This document shows, piece after piece, positions 48,253 to 57,531 of a DNA stretch of 64,000 bases (the stretch's first letter is position 1; each line of letters begins with the position of its first letter). The notes under the pieces are model-generated. The model was not told the origin of the DNA. It saw nothing but the letters and a program-made list of their open reading frames with translations, and did not search any database. The position numbers and the translations under genes were made by a program. The stretch is taken from the NCBI RefSeq assembly GCF_004793545.1, contig NZ_SRYA01000010.1:53968-117967 (forward strand), written 5' to 3'. The DNA comes from Petralouisia muris. GTDB lineage: Bacteria; Bacillota; Clostridia; Lachnospirales; Lachnospiraceae.

Positions 48253-49816
48253 GAAAGTAATTATCATTACAGTGATATCTCTTGGCGTTGCTGGTGCCGC
48301 GGCTTTTGGTGGAATCAAAGCATATCAGAATTATCAGAATAATAATCAGAAGGCAGAGGTTCAGTATGTGTCAGAGGTGAATATGTCCTACTATGAGAGT
48401 GAGATGACAAGCTCCGGTATTGTGACAAATGATTCCTCTCAGGATGTATATGCACTGGAAGACAAGACCATTTTGGAGGTGCATGTGGAAGAGGGACAGG
48501 AGGTAAAGGCAGGCGATCCTCTGATATCTTATGATATGACGATGTCAAATCTGGAGCTGGAAATGAAAGAACTGGATGTGGCAACGATAAACAGCAGGCT
48601 GGAGGCGGCCAAACAGCAGCTGACAAAGTTAAGGTCCACTACGCCTGTGGCGCCAAGAGTGGAAGAGCCAGATCCGGAACCGGAAGAGCCGGAGGCGCCG
48701 GAACCAGAGCCTACGCCGCTGCCGCCGCAGAAGACGAAAAACGCTTATAATTATATCACCAGCAGTTCCAAGCCTAACAAGGGAAAAGGAACCGAGGAAA
48801 AGCCGTATATTTATCTGTGCACGCAGGAATGCTATGTATTGGGAGAATTTATTAACAGCCTTTCGGAAGATGAAGATGATCCCATTTATGTAAGCCTGGA
48901 AATACATAAAAATAATGAATTTGCAGGAAAATTAATTACTTCCTGGGAGATCAGCGGCGAAAGCGGATTTCCCAGGCTGGAGGCTGACTCCAAATGGTCA
49001 GTCCGTACCCGCTCTCAGATGATAGAGCAGGAACCAGAAGAACCAGAGGAACCGGAAGAGCCGGAGGAAATAGAGGAACCGGAAGAGCCAGAGGAACCGG
49101 AGGGATACACAGCAGAAGAATTATCTTCCATGATAAAGGAAAAAGAAGAAGAGATTCGTGATTTAGATTTAAGCAAACGAAAAGAAGAGCTGGAACTGGA
49201 ACAGATGAAGAAAGTTTCCGGGGATGGCGTGGTAAAAGCATCCATCAATGGCATTGTGAAAGGAGTTGCAGACAAGGATGATCCGCCCTCTGGGGAACCG
49301 TTTTTAACGGTGGCAGGGTCGGAAGGCCTGTATGTCAGCGGTTCTTTAAGTGAATTGCAGCTTGAAGAGATTCAGGTGGGGCAGAAGGTATACGCCAATT
49401 CCTGGGAAAGCGGGCAGAACTTTGAAGCCGAAATCACAGAGATTTCCAGTTATCCTTTAGAAAGCAGCAATGCATGGGGGGAAGGGAATCCCAATGTGTC
49501 TTTTTATCCTTACACGGCTTACATTGAAGATACGGAAGGGCTGCGCAATGGCGAATATGTGGATCTGACCATGGCGGCTTCTCAGGAAAGCGATGGCATT
49601 TATCTGGATAAGGCGTATGTCCGTGAAGAGGATGGCAGGAAGTATGTATTGAAAGCGGATGAGAATGATCGTCTGGTAAAACAGTATATCCAGACAGGAA
49701 GGACAATCTGGGGACAGGCGGTGGAGATTTTGTCAGGCCTCACGTTAGAAGACAGAATTGCATTTCCCTATGGCAAGACTGCAAAGGAAGGCGTGAAGGT
49801 GGCAGAGTCTGAGTAG
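48245..49816 (+). CDS. Efflux adaptor (HlyD/MacA-like), second of two
   Basis: 523 residues: one N-terminal membrane helix, half lipoyl motif ILEVHVEEGQEVKAGDPLISYD, a helical section, then two low-complexity segments rich in Glu and Pro (about residues 139-160 and 260-290) around a small domain, and the second half motif KASINGIVKGVADKDD. The extra domain between the coiled-coil arms is unusual for this family. Together with the first adaptor it suggests a hetero-oligomeric conduit. Confidence 0.82.
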   Translation: MSKKVIIITVISLGVAGAAAFGGIKAYQNYQNNNQKAEVQYVSEVNMSYYESEMTSSGIVTNDSSQDVYALEDKTILEVHVEEGQEVKAGDPLISYDMTMSNLELEMKELDVATINSRLEAAKQQLTKLRSTTPVAPRVEEPDPEPEEPEAPEPEPTPLPPQKTKNAYNYITSSSKPNKGKGTEEKPYIYLCTQECYVLGEFINSLSEDEDDPIYVSLEIHKNNEFAGKLITSWEISGESGFPRLEADSKWSVRTRSQMIEQEPEEPEEPEEPEEIEEPEEPEEPEGYTAEELSSMIKEKEEEIRDLDLSKRKEELELEQMKKVSGDGVVKASINGIVKGVADKDDPPSGEPFLTVAGSEGLYVSGSLSELQLEEIQVGQKVYANSWESGQNFEAEITEISSYPLESSNAWGEGNPNVSFYPYTAYIEDTEGLRNGEYVDLTMAASQESDGIYLDKAYVREEDGRKYVLKADENDRLVKQYIQTGRTIWGQAVEILSGLTLEDRIAFPYGKTAKEGVKVAESE

Positions 49817-49848
49817 CTGGAACGGATAAAGAATGAAGGAGAAAACAG

Positions 49849-51102
49849 ATGTTAGAGAATATCAGATTGTCCCTTCAGGGACTATGGTCGCATAAAATGC
49901 GGTCCTTTCTGACCATGTTAGGCATTATTATCGGTATTGCAGCCATTATAGCCATAGTTTCAACCATCAAGGGGACCAATGAACAGATTAAGGAAAATCT
50001 GATTGGTTCTGGAGACAATACCGTGAATGTGCAGCTTTATCAGGGTGATAATATTTATGAGATAGACTATTACGGAATTCCGGACGGCGTACCGGTAATT
50101 TCAGAAGAAATCAGGAAGCAGATTCTGGAGTTGGATCATATTGAAAATGCTTCCCTGTACACTTCCAGAGAAACCTATAATGCAGTATATTATCAGAATA
50201 CCGGAATGTCCGGCGGAAAAGTGTGCGGCATAGACCGGAATTATTTGGATACCTGCAATTACATTATAAAACAAGGCAGAGGTTTTACGGATTCTGATTA
50301 TAAATTGTTTCGGAAGGTGGCGGTTTTAGATGAAAGTTCTGCAGAAACGTTATTCCAGGGGGCAGATCCTATTGGAAAAACAGTGGAAATTCAGAGGGAG
50401 CCATTTATTGTAATTGGCGTGATTGCTAAATCCAGCAAATTTGAACCGGTCATTAATACGATAGAAGAATATTATACCTATGCAGAATCCAGCAGCGGTG
50501 CAGTATATGTTCCGGATACTACATGGCCCATCCTGTATGGCTATGATGAGCCCCAGTCTTTGACGTTGAAGCTGGATAAGGTGGACAATATGACGGTTGC
50601 TGGAAAAGAAGCGTCTGCGATTCTGAATGCAGGTCTGAATGTTTCAGATGAAACGATGAAGTATAAGGCGGCAGACCTTTTGAAGCAGGCGGAGGATATT
50701 CAGAAGTTAAGCCAGTCCACCAATACGATGCTGATCTGGATTGCTGGAATTTCATTGTTGGTAGGCGGTATCGGCGTTATGAATATTATGCTGGTGTCTG
50801 TGACAGAGCGTACCCAGGAAATTGGATTGAAAAAGGCAATTGGAGCCAGAAAGGGCAAAATTCTGGGGCAGTTTCTGACCGAGGCAGCCGTATTAACCAG
50901 TTTGGGAGGGCTGATAGGGGTGATTGTTGGAATTGTGCTGGCTGAGGTTATTTCCAGGGTTACCAGTACATTGGTGTCCATCAGTGTTCCGGCCTCCATT
51001 CTGGCTGTAGTATTTTCCATGGCGATTGGGATTATTTTCGGGCTTTTGCCATCCTATAAGGCGGCAAACCTGAACCCCATTGATGCGTTGAGACATGAAT
51101 AA
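49849..51102 (+). CDS. ABC transporter permease (MacB/FtsX type)
   Basis: 417 residues: N-terminal helix (SHKMRSFLTMLGIIIGIAAI), a MacB periplasmic-core-like extracellular domain, and three C-terminal helices with GGIGVMNIMLVSVTERTQEIGLKKAIGA. Such transporters do not move solutes through a pore but act by mechanotransmission, often exporting peptides or antibiotics. Substrate unknown. Confidence 0.92.
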   Translation: MLENIRLSLQGLWSHKMRSFLTMLGIIIGIAAIIAIVSTIKGTNEQIKENLIGSGDNTVNVQLYQGDNIYEIDYYGIPDGVPVISEEIRKQILELDHIENASLYTSRETYNAVYYQNTGMSGGKVCGIDRNYLDTCNYIIKQGRGFTDSDYKLFRKVAVLDESSAETLFQGADPIGKTVEIQREPFIVIGVIAKSSKFEPVINTIEEYYTYAESSSGAVYVPDTTWPILYGYDEPQSLTLKLDKVDNMTVAGKEASAILNAGLNVSDETMKYKAADLLKQAEDIQKLSQSTNTMLIWIAGISLLVGGIGVMNIMLVSVTERTQEIGLKKAIGARKGKILGQFLTEAAVLTSLGGLIGVIVGIVLAEVISRVTSTLVSISVPASILAVVFSMAIGIIFGLLPSYKAANLNPIDALRHE

Positions 51103-51152
51103 GCTTGAAATGTTAGATCAGATTTGAGTAGTTGATAGGATTTTCAGATAAT

Positions 51153-51190
51153 AAGGGCAGAGAATCTGTTTTCGGGATTCTTTGCCTTTC
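51153..51190 (+). terminator. Terminator of the exporter operon
   Basis: GGCA.AGAATC pairs with GATTCT.TGCC; the T run is short. The rest of the gap to 51467 holds no gene I can support. Confidence 0.65.
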
Positions 51191-51467
51191 GTATATGGTT
51201 GATTCTGCTTTTCTTTCGGAAAGTTTTTGATATTCTTAATATATAGATGGTGATATTTCTTTGCCCTAAACCCTCAGAACTCTACCTACAATAGTATAGT
51301 GCAGAACTACCAGAATTATGCTATAAAATTTAGCTTATTCTCTCTGTCCAACTAACCCTACCAGATACTTGCCTGTTCAACCAAACTATTTTCCTGGATA
51401 GGGTAATGCTGTTCCGTTTACATCATTAGTCTGGTATTCTCTTTGAAAAAATAGAGGAGGTACTATT

Positions 51468-51716
51468 ATGAAGTTAAAGAAGTTATCTAAGATAGTTTCG
51501 TTGGTATTGGTAATGGCTTGTGCGGTGAGCATAGTTAACCCTTTGACAGCGAGTGCAGCAACTAATAAGACGGACACCACTAAGAAGTACAGTGATGTTA
51601 AGACGACAATTACGTCCACGTCGAGGACAGCGAATAATACTGTTAAGGTCAAAGTTATACTCACATTACCGAAGGGTAAGACGCTTGTGGTGACTGATAC
51701 ACGGAAAAGATTTATT
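51468..51716 (+). pseudogene. N-terminal fragment of a secreted protein
   Basis: A good ribosome site (AGAGGAGG) and ATG start a signal peptide (LSKIVSLVLVMACAVSIV...ASAAT) and about 50 residues of Thr/Lys/Val-rich mature protein. After about residue 82 the frame runs on to 51905 but the sequence no longer looks like protein and becomes the leader of the toxin gene. The gene was probably cut off here. Family not recognised. Confidence 0.5.
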
Positions 51717-51721
51717 ATAAT

Positions 51722-51988
51722 CAAGGGATATTTTAATAGAAGTGCATTGAAATGCCCCTTTTTCTATTCTAGGGGTGCTTCTGCCGGGAATCCGCTCTGT
51801 AAACTCCCACTTGCTCTACAAGTGCCATCCGGTAAAGGGGCCCGCAGGATCATTAGCTCTTTTGTGTCTGGCAGGGGTGGAAAAACAGATTGCCGGATAA
51901 TCTAAGGTATGCCATAATCTGCCTAAGGAGCAGACGCGTTACAAGGTGGTGAGCCTCCCTCATTTGAAAAAGATGGGAGGTGGTGCAG
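51722..51988 (+). other. Leader region of the holin-like toxin, with Shine-Dalgarno-sequestering hairpin
   Basis: A TATAAT at 51716-51721 may be the -10 box, though no good -35 is seen. The leader ends with CCTCCC (51954-51959), which can pair with GGGAGG (51975-51980), the ribosome site of the toxin. Smaller hairpins such as ACTTG/CAAGT also occur. Hiding the ribosome site in the full-length mRNA is a hallmark of type I toxins. Confidence 0.5.
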
Positions 51989-52234
51989 ATGGAATATACA
52001 TATGATATTTTAAGCCTGTTATTTTTAGGCGGTAACTTACTGATTGCATTGCTTGCCTATATTGATAGGAACAACAAGCGAACGCAATCACTTTCCGCAA
52101 GCAGGAAAGTAGTTACTAACAATAAAAAAGCGTACCTTGTACTTGGCTGGGTTCTTTCTGAACTTTGGGTATGGCAGACAAAAATTAAAGGTTGGAATCA
52201 GATACGGTTCCAACCTAAATTTTTGCCTATATAA
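51989..52234 (+). CDS. Holin-like type I toxin, probably with altered C terminus
   Basis: The first 34 residues, MEYTYDILSLLFLGGNLL and on to IDRNNKR, match the putative holin-like toxin family: one membrane helix preceded by a short polar start and followed by basic residues. Family members are about 30-40 residues; this frame runs to 81, and the extra part (from about VLSELWVWQ) coincides with what looks like an ISL3-type IS end from about 52150. A terminator-like hairpin lies inside the end of the frame, so an mRNA could end before its stop codon. Confidence 0.55.
   Translation: MEYTYDILSLLFLGGNLLIALLAYIDRNNKRTQSLSASRKVVTNNKKAYLVLGWVLSELWVWQTKIKGWNQIRFQPKFLPI
52189..52224 (+). terminator. 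Terminator-like hairpin inside the end of the toxin frame
   Basis: AGGTTGGAA and TTCCAACCT form a perfect nine-base stem, followed by AAATTTTT. It probably belongs to the IS remnant. Confidence 0.55.
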
Positions 52235-52378
52235 GATTGGATAATTCAAAGCCTTCTACTTTGGGCATAAATGCAAGCAAACACTTTTTTGAAAGGTTGA
52301 CTAATTTTGAGTTTCCATATACCATACGTTTGAAAAGTTGAATTTGTTGTTGTTTCCTTCAATAAATCCTGAACTTAC
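52227..52378 (-). pseudogene. C-terminal remnant of an ISL3-family transposase
   Basis: On the minus strand two frames give VSSGFIEGNNNKF and then LFKRMVYGNSKLVNLSKKC...ELSNLI, with a frameshift near 52340. This is the C-terminal end of ISL3-type transposases, where the pattern SGFIEGxNNKxKxxKR is conserved. The stop is at 52227-52229; about 77 bases further a GGGTTCTTTCTG sequence at 52150 may be the IS end. The stretch 52379-52744 holds no gene that I can support. Confidence 0.55.
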
Positions 52379-52744
52379 TTTTAAGGATACCGCATTTTTG
52401 ACTGGGGTAACAGGTATCCATCATTTTCATGGAATGGATTTTTTCTTTCCAGGAAAATGATTCTGGCTTATACATGACAGATTAAACTATAGGGTGGTTG
52501 AGGGATCCTTGATCCCTATGTGCCGCAGATAAAAATATATTGTATCATCTGTATGCCCATCACTTAATCAAAATAAATACAAAAGAGCCACAGCATAACA
52601 GACAGCAGAGCAAGGCAAAGCGAGGGAGGAAGAAATTTAATGTGAAATTTATTGTAAACAAGAGCTTTTTGTATAATTGAGATGTGGCAGGAAGAATCTA
52701 TATCACATATCTTGCCGCAGATTTTAAGAAATTGAGGTGATAAG

Positions 52745-53166
52745 GTGCAGGACGATACAAAACACACGCAGGAAGTCTGGCAAAGCGTACTGCAAAAAAA
52801 CAGTGTATTCCTTGAACTTTTTCAAAATAAAAGTTATTTGCTAAAACTGTATAAAACGCTTCATCCAGAGGAAGCCTCAGCGACAGAGGATTCACTAACG
52901 GATGTAACGATAGAAAATGTGTTGACCGATAATCTGTATAATGACTTAGGCTTTATTGTCAACAATAAGCTGATGATCCTCATAGAAGCACAGTCTACAT
53001 GGACAATGAATATTTTGGTAAGAGTTCTGCTGTATTTGGCACAAAGTTACCACGAATATTTCCAGCATACCAGCCAAAACTATTACAAAAGTAAGAAAGT
53101 GAAAATGCCGAAGCCGAACTCTATGTGATATTCACAGGTGGGGAGGTGAACACCAGTGGAACTTAA
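52745..53166 (+). pseudogene. Fragment of an Rpn/PD-(D/E)XK nuclease-family protein
   Basis: GTG start with a GAGGTGAT site. The first frame gives 127 residues, including YNDLGFIVNNKLMILIEAQS with the acidic/EAQ nuclease motif and the conserved LLYLAQSYHEYF. At about 53114 a one-base loss moves the continuing sequence, ELYVIFTG, into another frame, which soon stops. The rest of the usual 250-300 residues is missing. These recombination-promoting nucleases occur in many copies in gut Clostridia. Confidence 0.7.
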
Positions 53167-53313
53167 GTAGTGAACTGACTGGAACAATCGGCGAGAAAGG
53201 TACAAATTCCATTGAAAATAGAAATTGTATCACGAAGTGTCCGTATTCAGTTTACTTAAAAAGGAATATTGTATAATAATTTTGTCATTTGTATACAGAT
53301 GGAGTTGGGAATT

Positions 53314-53359
53314 AAAAAAATTATCGGCAGAGAAACAATTCTTCGCCGATAATTTTTTT
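53314..53359. terminator. Bidirectional terminator
   Basis: AAAAAAATTATCGGC and its exact complement GCCGATAATTTTTTT enclose a 16-base loop. It ends the minus-strand PadR operon directly at the last stop codon and can also end plus-strand transcripts. Confidence 0.85.
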
Positions 53360-53882
53360 ATGAAAGGTTACCATTTTTGGAACAACTTAAAGATACGGTT
53401 TTTGTAATGGTCTGGCTGAACAAAGAGTTTTTGTTTAATGTACCAGTTGCAGTAGCATGAGCAGTGTTTCCTGATTTGCTGCTGCTTTTATTGGATATTG
53501 TCCAATTCTTGTCATAGGAAATTGCCGATACGGATGCTGAGGTACAACGAGAGCTGTTTCCATTGTATGAAAAAGTTCCAGATACTTTTACATACTACAA
53601 AGTTGTTCCTTTGCTATTCTGATATTTAACAGTTTTACTTCCCGATTTTGTTTTAGATGAACGAGTAGCAGTAATATATTCATCTAAGTTGTTATTTAAT
53701 GTTGATTCGATTGTTGTAATGCAATATAAATCATCCGCAATTTTTTCTATACTTACATCTTGAGTTGATGTAGATATATCAGCTGCTTGTACTGTTTTTG
53801 TGTAATTGGCTGTAACAAGTATAAGAGTAATTGCTAATATTGTTGCAATATGAAAGAGTTTCGTTGTTTTACATTGTTTCAT
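53358..53882 (-). pseudogene. Small secreted protein gene with in-frame amber codon
   Basis: Read from 53882, the frame encodes a signal peptide (LFHIATILAITLILV...VQAAD) and mature protein to residue 95 (SKGTTL), then TAG at 53595-53597, then 78 further residues in the same frame (YVKVSGTFSYNGNSS..., DKNWTISNKSSSKSG, TITKTVSLSCSKNGNLS) up to TAA at the terminator. The part after TAG is clearly coding and Ser/Thr-rich with two cysteines. The TAG probably replaced a TGG. ATG overlaps the previous stop. Confidence 0.7.
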
Positions 53883-54277
53883 TTGTTGTTATCCTCTTCT
53901 ATTATTGTTATTTCTCTGGAAATGTAGGATGTGTGTGCATGGTAATAGAAGAGATATTGAAACATTATAGCAATAGCAAGAGACACGATAATGGCACCTA
54001 TTGAAAATATTGAAATTAATTTAATTCGGTGTGAATAGCGAATTTCCCTGCTTAAATGTTCAGCATCTGCTTCTAGTAAATAGTTTGCAACTAAATCCTT
54101 TGGAGAACCAAAGTGGTTAATCAATTCATTGTATGTAAATTCTTTGGTTTCATTTGAAAAGTCCATAATGGCATTTTGCAAATCATTAATAAATTTTTTT
54201 TCCTCCGATTTGTAAATTGGAAGATGATGTTTTATTTCTTTAATATAAGAACAAATGATTTGTTCGTTGCTAATCAT
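53879..54277 (-). CDS. HAAS-domain (DUF1700-like) membrane protein
   Basis: 132 residues: an N-terminal helical domain (about 1-75) with the HAAS-type pattern FTYNELINHFGSPKDLVANYLLEA, then one membrane helix (LISIFSIGAIIVSLAIAIMF) and a short outer tail. Such proteins are typically encoded next to PadR regulators and act with them in envelope signalling. It overlaps both neighbours by a few bases. Confidence 0.75.
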   Translation of the reverse strand: MISNEQIICSYIKEIKHHLPIYKSEEKKFINDLQNAIMDFSNETKEFTYNELINHFGSPKDLVANYLLEADAEHLSREIRYSHRIKLISIFSIGAIIVSLAIAIMFQYLFYYHAHTSYISREITIIEEDNNK

Positions 54278-54626
54278 CTATAATATCTCCATTTTTAGGT
54301 TTGTAATTTAAAACTTGTTGTACAGCAGCGACTGTAGAATTATAATCTTCAATCAGCGTACTCAAACGTTGTATTCCAGAATCTTCAATGTGGTAATATA
54401 CTCGAATTAGTCGGCGTCCCACCTGTTTCTTATAATCAGAAATATAACCTGAGTCAATCAGCTTGTATAGTGCTGGATATAGGGAGCCAACAGGTATATT
54501 TAATACAGAATCCGATTGCTCCTTGATTGTTTGTGAAAGCTCGTATCCATAATAATCTTTCTGATTTAATAAGTGAAGTACTAAAAGTTCTACGGAACCA
54601 CGTCTAAAATTGCTTTTATTATCCAT
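54270..54626 (-). CDS. PadR-family transcriptional regulator
   Basis: 118 residues, winged helix: RRGSVELLVLHLLNQKDYYGYELSQTI, GSLYPALYKLIDSGYI and the wing RRLIRVYYHI. ATG 54626 follows AAAGGGAG and a promoter on the minus strand at 54646-54674; an upstream in-frame ATG lies within that promoter. It probably represses its own operon and the divergent genes through the inverted repeat at 54673-54696. Confidence 0.88.
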   Translation of the reverse strand: MDNKSNFRRGSVELLVLHLLNQKDYYGYELSQTIKEQSDSVLNIPVGSLYPALYKLIDSGYISDYKKQVGRRLIRVYYHIEDSGIQRLSTLIEDYNSTVAAVQQVLNYKPKNGDIIDD

Positions 54627-54645
54627 AATAACTCCCTTTTTTATA

Positions 54646-54674
54646 TTTATAACACATATAATATAAGAAGTCAA
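54646..54674 (-). promoter_or_regulatory. Sigma-A promoter of the PadR operon
   Basis: On the minus strand TTGACT, a 17-base spacer and TATAAA, 20 bases before the padR-like start codon. Confidence 0.7.
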
Positions 54675-54696
54675 TATTTAGAAAAACTAAAATATT
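54673..54696. promoter_or_regulatory. Candidate PadR operator
   Basis: AATATTTAG and CTAAAATATT form an inverted repeat with one bulged base, just between the -35 boxes of two divergent promoters. The position suits control of both; binding by the neighbouring PadR protein is inferred. Confidence 0.45.
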
Positions 54697-54697
54697 A

Positions 54698-54725
54698 TTG
54701 ACAAATATTTTTTTAAAGATATAAT
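54698..54725 (+). promoter_or_regulatory. Divergent sigma-A promoter
   Basis: Perfect TTGACA and TATAAT with a 16-base spacer, read towards the secreted-protein pseudogene at 54955. The 230-base leader contains a CGTATC/GATACG hairpin. Confidence 0.65.
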
Positions 54726-54954
54726 TATTATGTAGTAGATAAAAGTATCTCTATACAATTTGTTACTGTTGATATGCGTTATTAAAAAAATATCGTATCT
54801 GATGTGATACGCAATAATGGAAAGGCGGTGATAATTAATGAAGTGACTTATCAGATAGACCATAATTAGAAATTTTGGTGTATGCTTTTGCATGTAGATT
54901 TTAATTCTATCAGAAAAATAACTAAAATACAATTTAAGGAGTATGAATGAATTA

Positions 54955-56204
54955 TGAAATTAAAGAGAAAAGAATTTTCGGGTCTTTTATCAATGGTTAT
55001 TTGCCTTTCATTATTAGGCAATATTCCATTATATGCGGCTGGAAAAACAGTGGAGGCGTTTAAAAAATAATAGTTATACAGGAACATCCGATTGTAAGAA
55101 ATTTGTTAATGGCATAAAGGGACAAGTTCCATCTTATAAAAGCACGCTGAAACAAAAAACAGGGATAACGTTAACGGATTTTAAAAGAAGGACAAAAGCA
55201 ATAAAATATTGGGCAAGCCATGGAAGTAAAGCTGGGAGATTATGGGGGAGTGCAAGCGGCGTGGATTTTAATGTTCATGATATTGCAAATTTTAAATGGT
55301 CAGGCTCCTGGGGGCAGGACCAAATAAAGATGGCGCAGTGGTAGACAAATTTATGAAATATGCCAAAACAGGCGAGTCAGTCAAAAGTTCCTGAATTCTT
55401 GCGAATAAAGAATACGGAAATAATAATTATCTGGTTTTAACACATAAAGGGAATGTACAATATTCCAGATTTGAAGGATTTCCAGGAAATACATATTCTC
55501 GTCCTGGAGCTGGCTCAACTACAATACCAAATTATGCAATCAAAGCTACAGATGTTGATGTCAGCGTTAAAGAAGATATGGATGTAACTGTCTTATCAGA
55601 TGACAGCGGGACGACAACCTTAAGTGGAGAAGTTAAGGATCAAAGTGTGGAAATTACCGCAGATGAAGCAGAAAATAAATCCGCTGAATGGCTCAATGAG
55701 GCATTTGAAGGTGTAGATTTCACAGATTTTAACATTGGCGATTTAGAATTGAGGGAAATTGTGGCAGCAGAGGTAGATCTGGATGGAAATTCCCAGAATG
55801 AAGTTGAAGAAACGGTGGCGTATGACGTAACATATAATTACACGTTTGAGGGCATTCCAGTAAAGGGCGATTTCTATAGTGCAATTGTAGATGATACAGG
55901 TGTTGTTTCAAGCCTGGTGAATCACAACGAATATGAAATTATTCCATCTCAAAGATCGGCACAATTGTCGTTGGAAGATGCCTTAAAAGCGCTGGAAAAT
56001 GAGGTGAAAGACAGCGAGGTATTGAGGACGGAGACACGGGGTGCATCAATGGAAGCTGTAATACCAGATGTTTCAGATGTCGATGTTGCGTTTTGTGATA
56101 GTGACAATGATGGGATATTTGAATCATCCTATATTTTTGAATTAACAGATGGCAATTCCTATCAGGTAAATAGCCTGACTGGTGAATGTTTAAGCAATGA
56201 TTAG
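54955..56204 (+). pseudogene. Secreted protein with SHG motif and PepSY-like end, broken by three lesions
   Basis: Pieces in order: signal peptide MKLKRKEFSGLLSMVICLSL...LYAAG; NNSYTGTSDCKKFVNGIKG to KYWASHGSKAGRLWGS; NKDGAVVDKFMKYAKTGESV; ILANKEYGNNNYLVLTHKG; and a last frame from about 55440 to 56204 with a PepSY-like domain (GIPVKGDFYSAIVDDTGVVSS). Lesions: an extra A in the A-run near 55068, two extra G near 55325, and a TGA at about 55392 where TGG would fit. The SHG motif recalls caspase-like peptidases, but no catalytic pair is established. Family not recognised. Confidence 0.7.
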
Positions 56205-56224
56205 AGCATTTATGGAGGGTAGAT

Positions 56225-56984
56225 ATGAAAGTGCAGAAAAAAGTTTTGTTTTTGGCAATATTTTTAATTCTGAGTGTTTCTCTGTATGCATGTAAGGAAG
56301 ATAATCCGTCTTTGTCGCAGGAAGATATAGAAATGGTGAATCCTGAGAAAGAAGATGGGGAAAACACGCAGGAAGATTTCACAGAGAAAGAAGACAAGGG
56401 GGAAGACAGCCAGAAACAACTTGCGGGAGATACACCGGAATTTCTGGAAAACTACTTTGAATTTGGGACATATTCAAAAAAGATAAGAATTCCAAATGCG
56501 GACAATATGGAATATGTTTCGATTACTGAGGGAAACCGGATGGAGATACCGGAATGTAATGTACTTTCAGTACTTTTAAATACTCTTTATAATGAGATTG
56601 TTTTATATGAAGGGGCCCCCGAAGAAATTAAAGATTTCTTCGAGGAAATCCAAAAATTAGAGTTTCAGAAGGAAAAGGAATATGTAGACACTTTGCCATT
56701 GGATGCAGATTGTGTATTTGAGGCGGACAACATTATGGTAAAAAGAAATGTTCCAAGCAATTTTAAAAGATAAAGTAAAAAAGATAAAGAACTATTCTGG
56801 TGGATGTCCTTTTGACTACAGATTAAAAGCAACATTGCATGATGGTGAAATAGTGGATATTTATTATGCATCGGATAGCTGCGGCATATTGGTATTCGGA
56901 GATTCTACTTATGAAGTGGAATTAGCGGAGGAAGAAGAATTTAAATATAGGGATCAGTTGACAGATTTTTTTAGCAAGCCTTAA
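56225..56984 (+). pseudogene. Lipoprotein gene with a frameshift
   Basis: The first frame (to 56773) encodes a lipoprotein signal with Cys in SLYAC, an acidic linker and a domain ending near VKRNVPSNFKR. A second frame (to 56984) continues with KDKVKKIKNYSGGCPFDYRL, CGILVFGDSTYEVELAEE and ends in DFFSKP. One extra A in the A-run near 56741 accounts for the shift; without it the reading is VKEMFQAILKDK. It follows the secreted-protein pseudogene by 20 bases. Two overlapping genes are a less likely alternative. Confidence 0.6.
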
Positions 56985-57118
56985 ATTAAGAATGTTAATA
57001 AGGGAAACTAATTTATGCAGAATTTCATAGATGCGTTTTGGTTTGTATATTTTTCAGGTGCATTTCTGGCGGATGTCCTCATTCTCTAATCCGATTTTTC
57101 AGAAAATATTTAAATTAG

Positions 57119-57499
57119 AGAGAAGCCGAGGAAAAAATATTGCGGGAACATGGCATTGATGAAAACACCACCCCGCAAATCCGCACAGACGACAGGGCAG
57201 ATTTCAATTCCAACAGGCGGTTTTACCATTGGACAAGCGACTTCGGCGAATACCTTGAGGGAATGGCAGACAGGGAGCGGAATACCGAGGTAAAGACCGT
57301 TGCCGATTTACTGGATGAAATTGAGGACGAAACCCTGTATCGGGCATTGCTTACGGTGGACAGGCGTACCCTGCAAATTATCCTGTTGAAAATGCAGGGC
57401 TATTCCACAAAGGAAATTGCCCCGCTTGTTGGATTGACAACAGGGGCTATTTATGCAAGGCTAAACCATCTGCGTAAAAAGCTGCGGAAGATTTTATAA
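57119..57499 (+). pseudogene. 5'-truncated sigma-70-like factor of a conjugative element
   Basis: The frame opens at 57119 and reads REAEEKILREHGIDENT, then a linker and a sigma region 4-like helix-turn-helix, RTLQIILLKMQGYSTKEIAPLV and TTGAIYARLNHLRKKL. Such proteins occur in Tn916/Tn1549-type elements. The stop codon just before 57119 shows that the N-terminal part is missing; a TTG at 57140 could still start a 119-residue protein, but without a good ribosome site. The left junction of the mobile remnant is therefore near 57119. Confidence 0.65.
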
Positions 57500-57531
57500 C
57501 TATCTAAGATAGACGTTTTTTCAGCGGGCTA

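Noticed and set aside
53595..53597. TAG as a recoded pyrrolysine codon
   Set aside because: Pyrrolysine use is confined to a few methylamine-using lineages and no such genes are near; a point mutation is simpler.
57015..57089. 24-residue hydrophobic peptide (MQNFIDAFWFVYFSGAF...)
   Set aside because: It has a weak ribosome site and lies at the recombination joint; it could be a chance frame, with nothing to support a function.
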